DNA of 64,000 bases from Adineta ricciae (Eukaryota; Rotifera; Eurotatoria; Adinetida; Adinetidae). The notes below the pieces were generated by a model, which made no database searches, was not told where the DNA came from, and saw nothing but the letters and a program-made list of their open reading frames with translations. A program made the translations under genes and the position numbers. Below, one piece after another: positions 46,215-58,642 of this stretch (the stretch's first letter is position 1; each line of letters begins with the position of its first letter). The DNA is taken from NCBI GenBank assembly GCA_905250025.1, contig CAJNOJ010000457.1:1-64000 (forward strand), in the 5' to 3' direction.

Positions 46215-47244
46215 GAAACAGAATCATAACATAAAAATTCATCTCAATCACAATCGTTCGTATTTCAGCATCAAATTACGCAAGTTTCGGTAATCAATGC
46301 TCTTGGCAGTAACATCTGGCTAACACAAATTCTATGCTATAAATAAGAAGATAACATTATGCGTTGATAGGAAAAAAAATACGTTTCTTATAGATCGGTA
46401 ACAACCGCCGTGAAATATTTCTAAAGTTCTTGATCGATTGCATCGGTTTATTTGCATAAGTGCGTCGGCAAATTTCAAATTTTTATCAGTTTTCGCGAAC
46501 AACCTTATATTCCATATTTAATGCCGTCCTATGATCCACCCATTCAGCTTACTTACTGGAAATTATTGTCGTACATCGCAATTTAGGTATGTACATATCT
46601 GCGAAAATTTTCGATCTCTATTGTCAAACGAATATATCCGTTTAAATGCTTTTCTTTAATGAAATGATTCAATATACTACGTTATACGTTCGTTGGTAAT
46701 ATTTATCGATAATTGAAAACAAATCATTCATTTCTTTATAATTTAGAAGTTTAACACTTGCAGGTTCTGGTTAGATCGTATACATATAGCCAGTTCTCTA
46801 GTAAATATGAAATGACAATATTAGGTTACTGATGTATTGCGCTGGTTTGCTGTATAAATTCACCCTTGTAGAACATACGGAAAAGATAGTCTTTAGATTG
46901 CTTTCCTTTATTGAAAATTTTACCATGAAAACTTGCACCATTCGATAGAGCAAACCTGATCTACAAAACTATCTATTACTTACATGCCATTAATTGCTTT
47001 GTAAACTCAAAAAAACTCATCTTTCATAAAAATGAGTCCTGCTAAAGTATTTGTAACCCGATATTCAAAATCAGCGGTGAAAACTGATCGAGTATGTGTA
47101 TTTTTGAAGGGGTTTATTTGAAGTTTTCTTATTTTCCCTTGGTGTGAGTGTGAGTATCAAGAAGACATCCTCATCCTAAATGGTTTTTGTATTATTTGTT
47201 GCAAATAAAGAAGAGAAACAATTTTTGAAACTCATATTAGTATT
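46215..47244. other. AT-rich intergenic stretch
   Basis: Nothing recognised; it lies between a dead receptor and the 3' end of the P450 gene. Confidence 0.35.
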
Positions 47245-49019
47245 CTATGTACATTTTGAACTATTTCTTGTTATTAGTTTAACCCACACTTCTTCCGGTG
47301 CAATGACAGCCCGTTCACGTATATTAAATTTGTTCTGAAGTTGTTCACCAGGTAGAATGGAATATTCACGAAGTAACCGCACTAACAAAATCTTCATTTC
47401 GATTAATGCAAAGCGCATACCAATACATTGTCGTGGTCCTGCTCCAAATGGTAGATACGCCATTGGATGACGTTTTGTTTGATGACGTTCAGGACAAAAC
47501 ACATAAGGATCTTCAGGTCCCCAAAGCTCACGATCATAATGGACTGAATAGATGTCTGCATGTATGAAAGTATCTTGAAAAGAAGAAATGAAAATATTTC
47601 ATCAGATTATACATCTTTGTAACTACCTTTTTCAATTGGAATTCCTTGTACAATCGTATTTTCGACAGCACGTCGTTGAACGACTGTATTAGCAATTGGA
47701 TACATTCGTAAAACTTCGGAAACAAACATATCCATATAAGGCATCTGAGCAACGGTATCATAGTCAGGATATTTTTTAGCTTCTTCATTCGAATCATCAT
47801 CTTCATTACTTAACGAAAGTTGATCAATTTCAGCCTGAAGTTTTTCTTGAACTTCAGGATGTAGCGCAAGTACATATGTTGCATAGGCCAACGAAGTTGA
47901 CGTTGTTTCATATCCAGCTGCCATGAAAATAAGAATATTACTGATAACTTCATCTCGAGTTAATCGATAATTTGCTTTACTCGTATCTTGTGAATTATCC
48001 TACAAAAAAGGCTCATATTTGTCTAATCATTCAGATTACCAAATACAATCCTTACGTGAATCTCCTTTTCATCAGTCATAACTTGCATCATTAATTGTAG
48101 AACATCGACTCGAGAACTTGGTGTTTTCTGTCTCTGTTCAACAATTGGATCTAATCGATTGAAAAGCCACATACCTGGAAGTTCATGTAACTGTTTTTTG
48201 GTTATTAAAGGTAAAAGATGAAGATTAATGAATGCCCGTACAGCATTGAAACTAAAAAAAACTTTTCCAATAACAATTGCCAATTCAGGCACAAGTTGAG
48301 ACAATTTTGCAGCAGGATTCAATCGAATACTACGAGAAAAGATTTCTTCCACTTTTTTAAAAAAGATATTATTTGGATTATTTTGTAAATCAGTATCGAT
48401 TCCAAATGCACACCGACCTAAACAAGATGCATTATTGGTTATAGAACACAGAAATTCCTATAAATATACACTTACATATAACATCCATTGTCATTCTTTT
48501 GTAATAAATATAAATATTGAAATCATTTCTATCACGACCATGATCACTTAATTTTTCCATAACATTAGTGATACATCCGTTAATAAGTGGACTCATCATT
48601 TTTAATTTTGCAGCTGAGAATGTTGGATTGATAACATGACGATGTCGACGCCACGTGGCACCCGATGATGAAAGGACATTTCTAATTTTACTACCTGAAA
48701 AGACTTGTCTTCGTGCAGGAAAATTCAGAAATTGTTTGACGAAAACTTCTTGAAGAAAATCAGGATCGCTAACAACAAATGTTGGACTCGTTCCTTGATA
48801 AATTCCATAGATTTTACCATATTGTTTTGTCCATGTTTCGAGTTGACGATGAAAAGATGGAACTCGCCACAATTCTTTCATATGTCCAAAGAAAAAACGG
48901 AAAGGCGGTGTTGGAATAGCACGTCGACGAAAGTATTGATAGCGTTGATGTAGAAGAAATACATAATAAAGCGTAAAACTAATCAATATGAAAAGAAGAA
49001 TGATGGACAAATGTAGCAT
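47245..49019 (-). CDS. Cytochrome P450, CYP3-clan-like, complete
   Basis: A haem-thiolate monooxygenase of the endoplasmic reticulum. Four exons fit in phase: 49019-48476, 48417-48056, 47999-47627 and 47573-47245, introns 53-58 bp, product 535 residues. The N-terminus is a membrane anchor (HLSIILLFILISFTLYYVFLL) and a proline-rich hinge (IPTPPFRFFFGHMK). Landmarks are WRRHRHVINPTFS in helix C, MTMDVIC then RCAFGID across the first intron, the I-helix oxygen-binding AGYETTS, the K-helix ExxR in SEVLRMYP and the haem loop FGAGPRQCIGMRFA with the axial cysteine. These fit CYP3-clan enzymes best, which usually oxidise foreign or lipid substrates. All key residues are present. An acidic insertion (SNEDDDSNEEAKK) precedes the K-helix. 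Confidence 0.92.
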
Positions 49020-49428
49020 CTTCTTGATTATCGTTTTCTTTTATTTCGCCACTTGTGATGAAATAAAAATATTCTTTCCTTTTATACACAAAATTCAGGG
49101 GTGATTTTTTTTGTCATTCTACGCATATATATATATATATATCTATATTGACATAAAGTACGTTTGAGAACGAAGAGCGATAAAGTTCATAAACGATGAC
49201 CTTTCGCACTTTTAGAATTGATAACGAATGTACGATACATACGGCTTAGGGATGTACGTGAATAAGATTAAACATACTCTTCATTATTCAAAGAATAAGA
49301 AATTCAACATTAGTGAGTCTTTCACGAAATAGAAACTATAGCTGAATCGAATGGCTTTCCTGCAAGAGATAATGAAATACTTTTTCATGATTAGTCACAC
49401 ATTTGATATTTTTATTTCGTGTAAAAAT

Positions 49429-50388
49429 TTAATTAGTTTTATTTAAAAATGAAAACCAAGGTGGAAAATAATCTTCTTGTCTACAATTGACATCAAGAGG
49501 AGAAGGATCAGGTTTCGAATCAATTATGATTTCACCTGATTTATTATTTAAAAGAAATCCAGCCCACCATCCAAATGTTCCAACTGTAAGAATAAGATGA
49601 TCACACATAGTTAATATCGCTAAATCCTCAATTGCAGCAAACGATTTCGGTGTTATTAAAACATTGTTTGTGTGATTAAATAGTTTCTGACAATATAATT
49701 TATCATCTGATACGATCAGAAATGTCACTAAATGATATTTGAGTTGAAAATATGACATAGCATTAAATATATATTTATCTGATGAAACAGGCCGATGAAT
49801 TAAGAGAAAATCACCGCGACGAATGTGAATACCTACAAGAGTTGAATTATGCCTATTGATACTTTTATTCAGAAATTTATTAACATGATCTAAAGTTAAT
49901 TCTTTAAAACGTATTTGTTGTTTTATCTGTTTTTGATAATCAATAAAATATCTACAAACTTGCCAAAATCCCGATAATTCTAATGAATAATTATTATTTG
50001 GATTCAAGAGATGAGGATAAAATGTACAATGAGTATTGATTATTTCAGTCGAATTTGAATAAAAACTTAAACGAGATTCTGGTGCGAGATTACGTAAATT
50101 AATATCGAACGAAGCACTAAGTCTCGCTATAAAATGTGAACTAATGTATAATTGACATGATCGATTAAGTGATAAACCATAAGCAACAGCAAATTGAAAT
50201 AAATTATTGCCAAGTCGACCATTAATTTCACGTAAAATGATGATACATTTCTTAGAATTCTTCAAATGAATAAAATTCCTCCATAATTGTGAAATATAAC
50301 TTATTTTCGATTTCCTATATACTATAGAACAGCACACAATTGTAATCAGAAATATTATTATCAAATTACAATTGTTTTCAACGAACAT
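49429..50388 (-). CDS. GT11 alpha-1,2-fucosyltransferase-like enzyme
   Basis: A 319-residue type II Golgi membrane protein: ATG at 50386-50388, then an anchor helix (NLIIIFLITIVCCSIVY) and a luminal catalytic domain. GT11 motifs are GRLGNNLFQFAVAYGLSL near the start of the domain, the GDP-fucose binding HIRRGDF in the middle and TVGTFGWWAGFL near the end, with FLIVSDD between. These fit alpha-1,2-fucosyltransferases, which add fucose to terminal galactose of glycans. Several NxS/T sites suggest glycosylation. The frame extends 20 codons upstream without an ATG, so the later Met is chosen. GT11 genes occur in animals and bacteria; the origin cannot be told here. Confidence 0.88.
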   Translation of the reverse strand: MFVENNCNLIIIFLITIVCCSIVYRKSKISYISQLWRNFIHLKNSKKCIIILREINGRLGNNLFQFAVAYGLSLNRSCQLYISSHFIARLSASFDINLRNLAPESRLSFYSNSTEIINTHCTFYPHLLNPNNNYSLELSGFWQVCRYFIDYQKQIKQQIRFKELTLDHVNKFLNKSINRHNSTLVGIHIRRGDFLLIHRPVSSDKYIFNAMSYFQLKYHLVTFLIVSDDKLYCQKLFNHTNNVLITPKSFAAIEDLAILTMCDHLILTVGTFGWWAGFLLNNKSGEIIIDSKPDPSPLDVNCRQEDYFPPWFSFLNKTN

Positions 50389-51600
50389 TTTCAATATTGA
50401 TTCATTTTTATTAGTACAAATAGAACCCGTCAATCTACCCAAACGCACGTGTACTCAGACGAAAACCTAGAATACTAATGAAGGAGAAGAACGAACGAAA
50501 AAAGGACACAACATGTGCGTTATACCATGACGGTGAAAAAAAAAATTTTGAATCGTTATACTCACACATAATAGAATCAATCATACGAGAAGAAAACGTA
50601 CACATTTCATACACTGTACAGACGCGTTTCATTCACCTATACGACAACATATCGATAAATCGCTCTTTTCGTTCTCTCTCCTCCTCTTATCTGTTATTAC
50701 CATGCACAGTGACTCATCCTCTTGATCTCTCGGAAGGAAATAGAGAAACACTTGCTGTCGGTCGAGAAATGATAACCTCGATCGACATGACGAACGGCAC
50801 GCAGGAAGAAGTACCTGCTAAGAAAGTCGGTACTTCTTTCCTTTAGGCAGTACACAGAACGGAAAACAAGATGATGTGAATAAGAGAGCAACCAACCAAA
50901 CTGAGATTGTATGATATACATGTCAGTAAGATGCTGTCCGATAAACAAAATTGATAGCTCATTCGTTTCATAATTATTTAAGCTTTTCATATAAACTTCA
51001 AGATAAAATGAAATAAAGTAGCGCTCATCCGTCGGATTCGCCGACCCTTTTCTGAAAGAATTATTCTATAGTACTGAACACATTCAAACGCTTTGAAAAG
51101 CAAGTAAGGCACTGCAATTACTACTAGTTCTCAGTTGAATCATGACACTGTTTTATTCAATATCATTTGGATCTCATTCATCTTTATTTCCTGTCACTGA
51201 TTTTGATGTCATAAATAATGGTGCTGACAGTTTAAGTATGTACTTGCAACTGTTCATTAAATCAACGAAAATATTTTAAATTAACATTATCGTGCAGTTG
51301 ATGATTGTTAAAAATGAAGAACAGATCGTACACAGATATAAAAAGATAGTCGTAGTTTGTCAGTACTGACACATACGAGATATTGAATGTGAGTAGTTGT
51401 AAAATGCCTCATGTTCTTGTTATTAACATTACTTCTATATTATTACAAAGAATTCTTGCATTCCATGAAGCCATAGATAAAAAGAAAAGAAGCCAACGAC
51501 ATCAACGCATGAATTCATCTGTTTTTTGAAGATTATTTTGATATAGCAGGGCTTTGCATGAAGATGTATCTTTCTTTTAGAATAAATCCATTATAAGTTC
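50389..51600. other. Intergenic stretch with a dispersed repeat
   Basis: A TAACGCTC-family repeat lies at 51018-51150. Open frames at 50478-50990 on both strands overlap each other and show no motif. Confidence 0.4.
51018..51150 (+). repeat. Dispersed repeat, TAACGCTC family
   Basis: About 130 bp collinear with 7942-8072, roughly 75 percent alike by eye. Confidence 0.6.
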
Positions 51601-52756
51601 ATGTCATCTGATGAAATACTTCGTTTGAATTTCATAGCTCAAACTATAGTAATATATGCTGGTTCATCGATGTTTATATGTGGTATTCTTGGTAATATTG
51701 TAAATATTTTTCTATTTACTTTTCATCGTCAATTTAAAAGTTTATCCGTATCAAGATTTCTTTTGTTTTCATTTTTTGGAAGTCAATTAAATCTTCTCAG
51801 TGCATTTTTACCTCAATTAATTTCTCGAATAACCGGAAATGATCCATTGGTGAAATTTGAAATGCTTTGTAAGTTACGATGGTTTTTTGGACCGGTAACA
51901 GGAACAGTAGCATTACATGGAATTTGTTTAGCAAGTGTCAATCATTATTTATTATCATTACAAAATATCCGTTATCATCGATGGATAACACAGCGTCGTT
52001 CTTATTTCATTTGTTTGTTTGTTTTATTTTATTCAGTTTTGTTCATAAGTCCAAATTTAATTTATTTTACACATTGGATTAATACATCTAATGTAACTAC
52101 ATGTGATATAATTAATCCAATTGCTGCTAGTTATAATGTTTATATTGGCCTTATCATATATAGTTTGATTCCCATATTAGTTTNTAACACAGCGTCGTTC
52201 TTATTTCATTTGTTTGTTTGTTTTATTTTATTCAGTTTTGTTCATAAGTCCAAATTTAATTTATTTTACACATTGGATTAATACATCTAATGTAACTACA
52301 TGTGATATAATTAATCCAATTGCTGCTAGTTATAATGTTTATATTGGCCTTATCATATATAGTTTGATTCCCATATTAGTTTTATCAATATTATCTTCTT
52401 TAATATGGTTTAATATACGAAAGATTATCATTAGACGGAACGGTATAGAACAAACCATAACTCGTTTATTAGTCGGTCAAGTTGTAATGGTTTTATTCAC
52501 AACAATCGCTTTTGCAATAAGTCGAATATATTTTCTTTATACAAAAAATTTTTGGAAAGATTCTCTTCGTTTAGCACAAGAAAACGTAGCTTCAAGTGTT
52601 ATGCTATTATTTAGTATAAGCACGCATTGTATGTCTTTTTATGTTTATTTTTTGGTTTCGAAAATGTTTCGTCAAAATTTATATCATATTTTTTATAAAC
52701 AGAAACGTCAAATTCAACCAATGGTTGCACTACAACATACTGTTCATCGAATATAA
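51601..52756 (+). CDS. Rhodopsin-type 7TM receptor, split by an assembly duplication
   Basis: The frame from ATG 51601 runs to 52183 and continues at 52383 to the stop at 52756; the 199 bases between are one N and an exact copy of 51986-52183. Without that copy the product is 318 residues with seven helices. Features are TM1 with GNIVNIFLFTF, Cys before TM3 in EMLCKLRWFFG, LASVNHYLLS in place of DRY, YHRWITQRR in the second loop, and Cys in NVTTCDI before TM5. TM7 ends in STHCMSFYVYFLVSKMFR. Ligand unknown. It is similar in style to the minus-strand receptor at 56324-57268 (shared start MSS..NEI.RL and CK.RW.FG). Confidence 0.8.
51986..52382 (+). repeat. Exact 198-bp duplication around a single N
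   Basis: 52185-52382 repeats 51986-52183 base for base, with one N at 52184 between them. Typical of two overlapping contigs joined without merging. Confidence 0.95.
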
Positions 52757-53269
52757 ACGTTGGTGTTTATAAATTGTATAGTTTAAACTTTTCAATATAA
52801 TTTCAGAAAGAATATCAACAACCAGTGCTCTTTTGATCCGACTGAACATTCAAAAATAAACAATTTATATAGTCACATTGTTCATAAAGGAAAAGTACTG
52901 GGCAGGTATCGACATCACTTTTCTTCTTTCAGTTTCTTCACTTGACCGTTGTTTCTACACATTAGCTACATGATAATAATAATACGAATGACAGGATCTC
53001 ATAGGCTTAACACCCGGTGGAGATGGCCGCAGTTATTGTTAGTATTTTCCACATTTAGCCGGGTTCTATCGTCTTTTTATTTTACATGTACAAACGGCGG
53101 CATCTGCATCCTCTTCCATTAAAAGTTTCATAACTAGTATATTTAAATAAGCGACTAAGGATGCTTTTATCAAATTAGTTTCACAAATGCGTAAAATGAA
53201 ACCACATTCCATCCCATTAACTTTTTTTCATGTGCACATCATTAGTATTTTGTATCTCAAACTTATTCC
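52757..53269. other. Intergenic stretch
   Basis: Nothing certain; faint receptor-like remnants may start here. Confidence 0.3.
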
Positions 53270-54163
53270 AAAGATTACGTAAATATTGCAGATATAGTAG
53301 ATGTTTTTCTTATTATACAAGCAATCATTTTCGTTCTTATCAGCCCATTATCATTGATTTGTCTTTTAACAATCATTTTCATATTGCAAATAATATTTTG
53401 ACGGCAAATTTATGTTTAAGCTGTCTCATGTGCACCATATACTGAGTTCTAGAGAAAATATTCAGTGTATTTAATATATACACACTTTATGGTGCTCCTA
53501 TATCATGTATGCATACAACGTCTACTAGAAAATTTGTAAATTGATTAGTAGTTCATTCTTTAGTAGTGACTACCATTAGTCGTTGTTTTCCCATGAATCG
53601 TTTTTTAAAGATAAAACTTGAATGGATTTATTAATAATTGCACAATGAATGCTTACCTTACTTAGTTCAATACCAATTTTACTTCATAATTCAAGAATAA
53701 AATCAGTAGAAAAAAAGTGACTATTTTCCTCTATTATTTGTAGGCATGCGTCAATAGTATTGAATTCTCTAACCGGATTTAGTCCTGTACTTCATCCACC
53801 TTAGTTATATTATCTGTGATTTTGAACATCATTTTTAACGCGATTGTTGTACTTTTTGTTCGATCAGACAGTCGTCATATTTAAAACGGATAGACATCAA
53901 CAACAGCAGCGTCGAGATAGGAAGTTACTGAAACATATAGTTTACTTATTTATTGCATTTATTTTTAGATGGAGACCAGTTTATACTGTTTTAGCTCTAG
54001 GATATATTGTACCTGTAATAGCAATATGGGTTGATCATGCACTACAGATTCCACCTAGATTTACTGTTACTATTCAAGTAGTGGATTTATTCATTTGTAG
54101 TCATGCAGTTCGTTAGTATTGGAAAGAACGAATAAATCGCTGTGCACATCAAAATCACCATTA
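53270..54163 (+). pseudogene. 7TM receptor pseudogene
   Basis: Receptor fragments in order: a first helix (VFLIIQAIIFVLISPLSLIC), TM2 (NIILTANLCLSCLMCTIY), a TM3/TM4 region with SCMHTTSTRK, and in the last third the third loop and TM6 (RDRKLLKHIVYLFIAFIF) and TM7 (FTVTIQVVDLFICSHAVR). Many stops and shifts. The layout and the motif N.FTANLCLS..CTIY resemble the intact receptor at 60066-60973 (NIFIVNLCVSALYTSIYY), so it is probably a dead paralogue. Confidence 0.6.
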
Positions 54164-54712
54164 AATAGAAGAAAATTTGAAGAACTATCGAACAGTTTTA
54201 TGTTAGTACTTTGATTTTTTTATTTCATTTTAAATTGATGTCGGTAGATATTAGTGATAGGATCGGTTTGACTCGACCAAAATGGAATTGAATTCTATTA
54301 GTGCTACTGCATGCGTATGCATTTTGTATATTAGATAAAGTTCTGGAAATATGAGAAATATTCTTTATGTAATTTCGTTATAATATTCCGTATACATACT
54401 ACAAGAATCAATTTTAAAAAGTAAGTGTCATATAGAAGAGAGGTATAATGAGAAAAGTAACTCTTATTATATGATGGTTGAAATCCAATTTTAAAGGCCA
54501 CCATAAATATAATTGACAACACCAGTAGTCGATGTTTCCTAGACTGTAAATACGTGCCACCATGCATTATGTGATGCGATGCAATAGACCGTTCTTAATT
54601 GAAATCATCTATCGAATTATTTATTTGATCTCTACCAGTTGATGATAAGCACTAAATGCATAGTTACCAACGTTCTGTGATGAAAATCGATAAGTACCGT
54701 ATCCAAACCATG
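54164..54712. other. Intergenic stretch
   Basis: Nothing recognised between the dead receptor and the dead xylanase. Confidence 0.35.
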
Positions 54713-55821
54713 TTACATTCGATTTTGATTTGTACTATTACGCTCTTCAATGTCAAGTTGTACGGTACATTTGGCACAGCTAGTAAGACGTTTGTTTGGT
54801 TGGAATTGACAATCTAATGTTAAACTATCTCCTTTAGTATAATTTGTTGTTAAAGGAATCCAATTAAAACGATCTGTCGAACTTCAAGTAAGCATTGCAG
54901 GGGTTTTTGGAAAAGGTAAAGAACATATTTAATAGAGAATGATAGAGATCAGCGAGCTTTTATATAGCATTATGATCAATTGGATATCCTTCATTCGTTT
55001 CAATAGTAACAGCAAGTTCGGATACTGGTAAAGTTATATGTTGATCAATGAATGGTTGAGCTATTTGATAATGCTTAGTATAAGGAGTAACAATTTCTGT
55101 TGTATTTATATGCCATTACACTCTAAGACCAAAAAAATGATATTTTGTCAGATTTAAACCATTTAATAAATGTAACTGTTCTCTCGGCTATCAATTTTAT
55201 ATTGATTGCAAAAATAGTTTTGTTGAAGGATCTGCATCATGAGCAAATTCAAAAGCGTATTTACTAAAATCAACACCTATTTTTCCAAACCAAAATGAAG
55301 TACGTAAATTGAATGGTCGAGTTTCGTCATAATCAGAAATAGTTTCATTTATGACATCCAACTATTGACTTTTTCCACGATATTGACCAACTACTGTATA
55401 AGAATAATCTTTTACTAGAGATCCGGCTTTTTCGGGTAATATAGACAGTTCTTGATCAAGTAACGAACGAGGGATTCTCGATTTATAAGCTCAAATCAAA
55501 GTATGATCATGAATTTGATAATAAGTTTGTTGGATCCAACAACCAATCAGGATCAGTAAGATTATATTGATTTTCTCCTTTCGAAATTTGCATTGACATC
55601 AGTTCGAACCCTAGTACAATCATCTTAAAATTTCGTTCGAGATAAGATCTATATCGAACGTCATCAACATTATTTCGCAAATGGCGTATACCAACTGCTG
55701 CTCCTACCATAAGACCGCGATCAGATGCAGGTGGCTCTAAACCAATGGGGCTTTGTGCATAAATAATCACACTATTGATTACATAGCAAATCAAACATAA
55801 TATTGTTCTACGACGTCCCAT
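54713..55821 (-). pseudogene. GH10 endo-xylanase pseudogene
   Basis: GH10 enzymes cut beta-1,4-xylan. The frame opens at ATG 55821 with a signal peptide (RRRTILCLICYVINSVIIYA), then RGLMVGAAVGIRHLRNNV and YLERNFKMIVLGFELM, the first blocks of the GH10 barrel. Further along, in changing frames, lie QIHDHTLI (the HGHTLxW site), LDVINETISDYDE (the WDVxNE acid/base block), FNLRTSFWFGKIGVDFSKYA, WHINTTEIVTPYTKHYQIAQ, the nucleophile region SELAVTIETNEGYP and a C-terminal STDRFNWIPLTTNYTKGDSL. There are several in-frame stops and shifts, for example a stop at the Trp of HTLxW. GH10 is mainly bacterial, fungal and plant; in bdelloids such genes are held to be acquired. Here it is dead. Confidence 0.75.
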
Positions 55822-56323
55822 AAGAATTGAATGGATACAACAGCACAATTGTGTTTGTTCTATTCTATTGATTATGTATTTGGTACGGCGGCAGAAGTTC
55901 GAAAGAAACTAGTATCAATTTCGAAAAAACAAGCAAACTGAACGAAAACGGAAAACGTAGAGGTTTAAAATGCATCAGATAATGCATACAGATCAGTGCA
56001 AAAGTAGTGGCGGAGCTATCCTAATCTATTACAGAAGACTTCAAGAAACTTTTCTTCTACACAGGGTAAAATGAAGTTATTTTTTTCGATATTTCGCTCT
56101 TTTTATATTTGATTTTGCTTTTAATATTTTGATAACAACAATGAATGAGAACAAGATGCACAACGAAAAATACTTTTCATATCTTCTTTTCTTCCATTCA
56201 GAATAATATAAGGATATGCATTAACACACAACAAATAGCAGTCGTATAGCAGAGAATATGAAGCAAGTCTACTTCATTGTCGTCAAATTACCTTAATTGC
56301 AACTTGACGAGTAAATCTTGTAG
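55822..56323. other. Intergenic stretch
   Basis: Upstream region of the dead xylanase and downstream region of the minus-strand receptor; nothing recognised. Confidence 0.35.
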
Positions 56324-57268
56324 TTAAAGGTTTATTCTATGTGGTGTTACTTGGTTGCATTTTCTATAGGAAAAAGCGGCTCTCACATTTTGTCTATATG
56401 CACTTGACATTATAATATATATATAAAATGTTCCAATATTTAATAAAAAACTGGGAACAGCAGATACAGTTTTCCACAGATTTTCTTGCGCTATTTGTAA
56501 ATCCGATTTCATCCATGATTGAGTAATTTGTGCATATAAATTATATACAAAATTGGGAAGCGAACTAATAAATATCACAGTATATTCAACTAACATCATT
56601 CGAGTCACTTCTTGACGGAGTTGATTGTGTTGTTCGCGGCGTATTGACCAAAGATTACACCATGTAAGCATACAAAAAACGCCAAGAGTAACTTGTGGAA
56701 TACTATTGGTCATAGTTAAATTAAAATAAACGATAAATTGTTGATATATAACTCGATCGCTACTTGATGCAATACATCGATATCCCGAATAATAAATTGC
56801 ATCTGGCATAAAAATGATGATATAAGCAATACTAATCATAATTGTAATTATAACAGCTCGTTTGAATGTAATCAATCGTCGATATCGTGCATTGCGTGAT
56901 GTATTCAGAAATCGATCAATACTTGATAAACAGATACATGTGAATGACATGTTAAAACTCCAACGACCAAATAACCATCGAACTTTACAATAAAATATTG
57001 AACCAACTAATAGATCGACACCAGTGATAGCTAGCATTGAACGTTGAAAACGAGATGCCCATAAAGAAGTGAGATTACTAACGAAAAACATAATCATAAA
57101 AACACAATTTGACATTTGTCGAAGTGTTTTATTTCGAAGAAAAGCAACGATATTCAATAGATTTCCGATTGTTCCAATGATGATGAGAACGAGTATAACA
57201 TATCCATCAAAGATTTTGGCAACAGATTGAAGACGAATAATTTCATTATTAGTTAATACACTTGACAT
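56324..57268 (-). CDS. Rhodopsin-type 7TM receptor
   Basis: A 314-residue intronless receptor starting at ATG 57266-57268 (MSSVLTNNEIIRLQSVAKI). TM1 has IIGTIGNLLNIVAFLRN; a Cys before TM3 is in FYCKVRWLFGRWS; the DRY region is SSIDRFLNTS; a Cys in the second loop is in GYRCIASS. TM6 and TM7 are MMLVEYTVIFISSLPNFVYN and SFLLNIGTFYIYIIMSSAYR. The frame can be read upstream to 57361 through an N, but that adds a second copy of the first 29 codons and is best seen as an assembly product. Ligand unknown. Confidence 0.83.
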   Translation of the reverse strand: MSSVLTNNEIIRLQSVAKIFDGYVILVLIIIGTIGNLLNIVAFLRNKTLRQMSNCVFMIMFFVSNLTSLWASRFQRSMLAITGVDLLVGSIFYCKVRWLFGRWSFNMSFTCICLSSIDRFLNTSRNARYRRLITFKRAVIITIMISIAYIIIFMPDAIYYSGYRCIASSSDRVIYQQFIVYFNLTMTNSIPQVTLGVFCMLTWCNLWSIRREQHNQLRQEVTRMMLVEYTVIFISSLPNFVYNLYAQITQSWMKSDLQIAQENLWKTVSAVPSFLLNIGTFYIYIIMSSAYRQNVRAAFSYRKCNQVTPHRINL

Positions 57269-57366
57269 GAGTGNGATGAGAAAAAGTATAACATATCCAT
57301 CAAAGATTTTAGCAACAGATTGGAGACGAAGAATTTCATTATTAGTTAATACACTTGACATGAGTG
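57182..57366. repeat. 92-bp duplication around a single N
   Basis: 57182-57273 and 57275-57366 are copies with about five differences, separated by one N at 57274. They cover the start of the receptor gene. Differences suggest two haplotypes. Confidence 0.9.
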
Positions 57367-58289
57367 AATTTGAAGATGAAAAATATGGAAATGGATTATT
57401 AACAGAAAAATTTTAACTTTTATACTCTCTGTTTAAAAACGAATGCTGTAAATAACATTTTCTATGTGTATTTAATGTAACTTTTTTATTTATGCACAAA
57501 GTTCTCTCCTACGTAAATGAGGAGAAAATACCTTTATTAAGGAAAATATCTGTTGATGTTATTAGAGGCTAAAGAATATTATTAAAGGATTATCATGTAG
57601 ATTCGAAGACCTTAAGAAAATTAACCTTTGGCAGCATATACGCTAAAAATGAACTTTTAGATCTATGTCACATTATGTTCCAGAGAAAATTATTGATTGA
57701 TATATAACAGGTGAAAAAAATATAATTTTGAGCCTGTAAGTAGCACTTACAATAGTTAATATTGTAGTATGTTCTCAAAATGGCAGCAATAAAACAAAAC
57801 TGACTTAGTACATTTTTATTCTTGAAAATCCTCTTTATGTCAACTATAGCATAATTCTCCTTCGCATCTATCATATACTTATATTCGTACTCGTTTGAGT
57901 AATGGAATTTATGATAGATTTGGGATTTTACAATCTGAGCTGATGGAATTCTAAATGTATGTTAAAATATTAAAAAATGATGTATATTTGACTCTTCATT
58001 TAATAGTAAACATATGACCTATTTTCTCTTATAGTTATTTTGTTCTCTTTCTCGTAGAGAAGAATCTTATAAGCATAAATTGTTTGTTTGATTGCTTGTG
58101 TGGCCACAGAGTCAAAAAAACACATTTCTAGGAATATTTCGTTGCCGAAACTCCGAATCTAATGTTATTTTTCTAAAAGTTGACCATAGGGTTTTCGAGG
58201 TATGAGGATACGAATCTAATATTAGCTTTTCAAAGTGTCTTACAGAATAAAGTTATATACGCGATAAGGCATTAGCAATGTAAGATCGG

Positions 58290-58347
58290 AAAGCACTCCT
58301 TCTACGAGAAAGGGCTGAGCGAGTCTGTTGACGAGCGTTACTTGTTA
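58290..58347 (-). repeat. Dispersed repeat end, TAACGCTC family, inverted
   Basis: Reverse complement reads AGTAACGCTCGTC, then ACTCGCTCAGCCCTTTCTCG, matching the start of the copy at 7942. Confidence 0.5.
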
Positions 58348-58642
58348 GATAAAAGAATGATATGACGACATAAGTCCCAACGATTATTGTAACTTTCTAA
58401 TGAAAAAGAAATCAGAGAAAAGATTGTATTTATCAACTACTCCTATCTGATATGAAGAACTCGTATATAAGCACCTTATAAAAAATATATACAGACGCGT
58501 TTGTGCATTAAAAAACCCTCGATTAAAAAGATTAATATATAATCAATTTATTATTGAATTTTCTTTATTTCATTTAACAGAAAATGCTTTCCAATACGAA
58601 GTTTATTTCTTTGTTTTTTAGTGAGATAGATATACGTTGATA

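Noticed and set aside
50478-50990. Two overlapping frames on opposite strands
   Set aside because: No motif, no leader and mutual overlap; probably chance openness.
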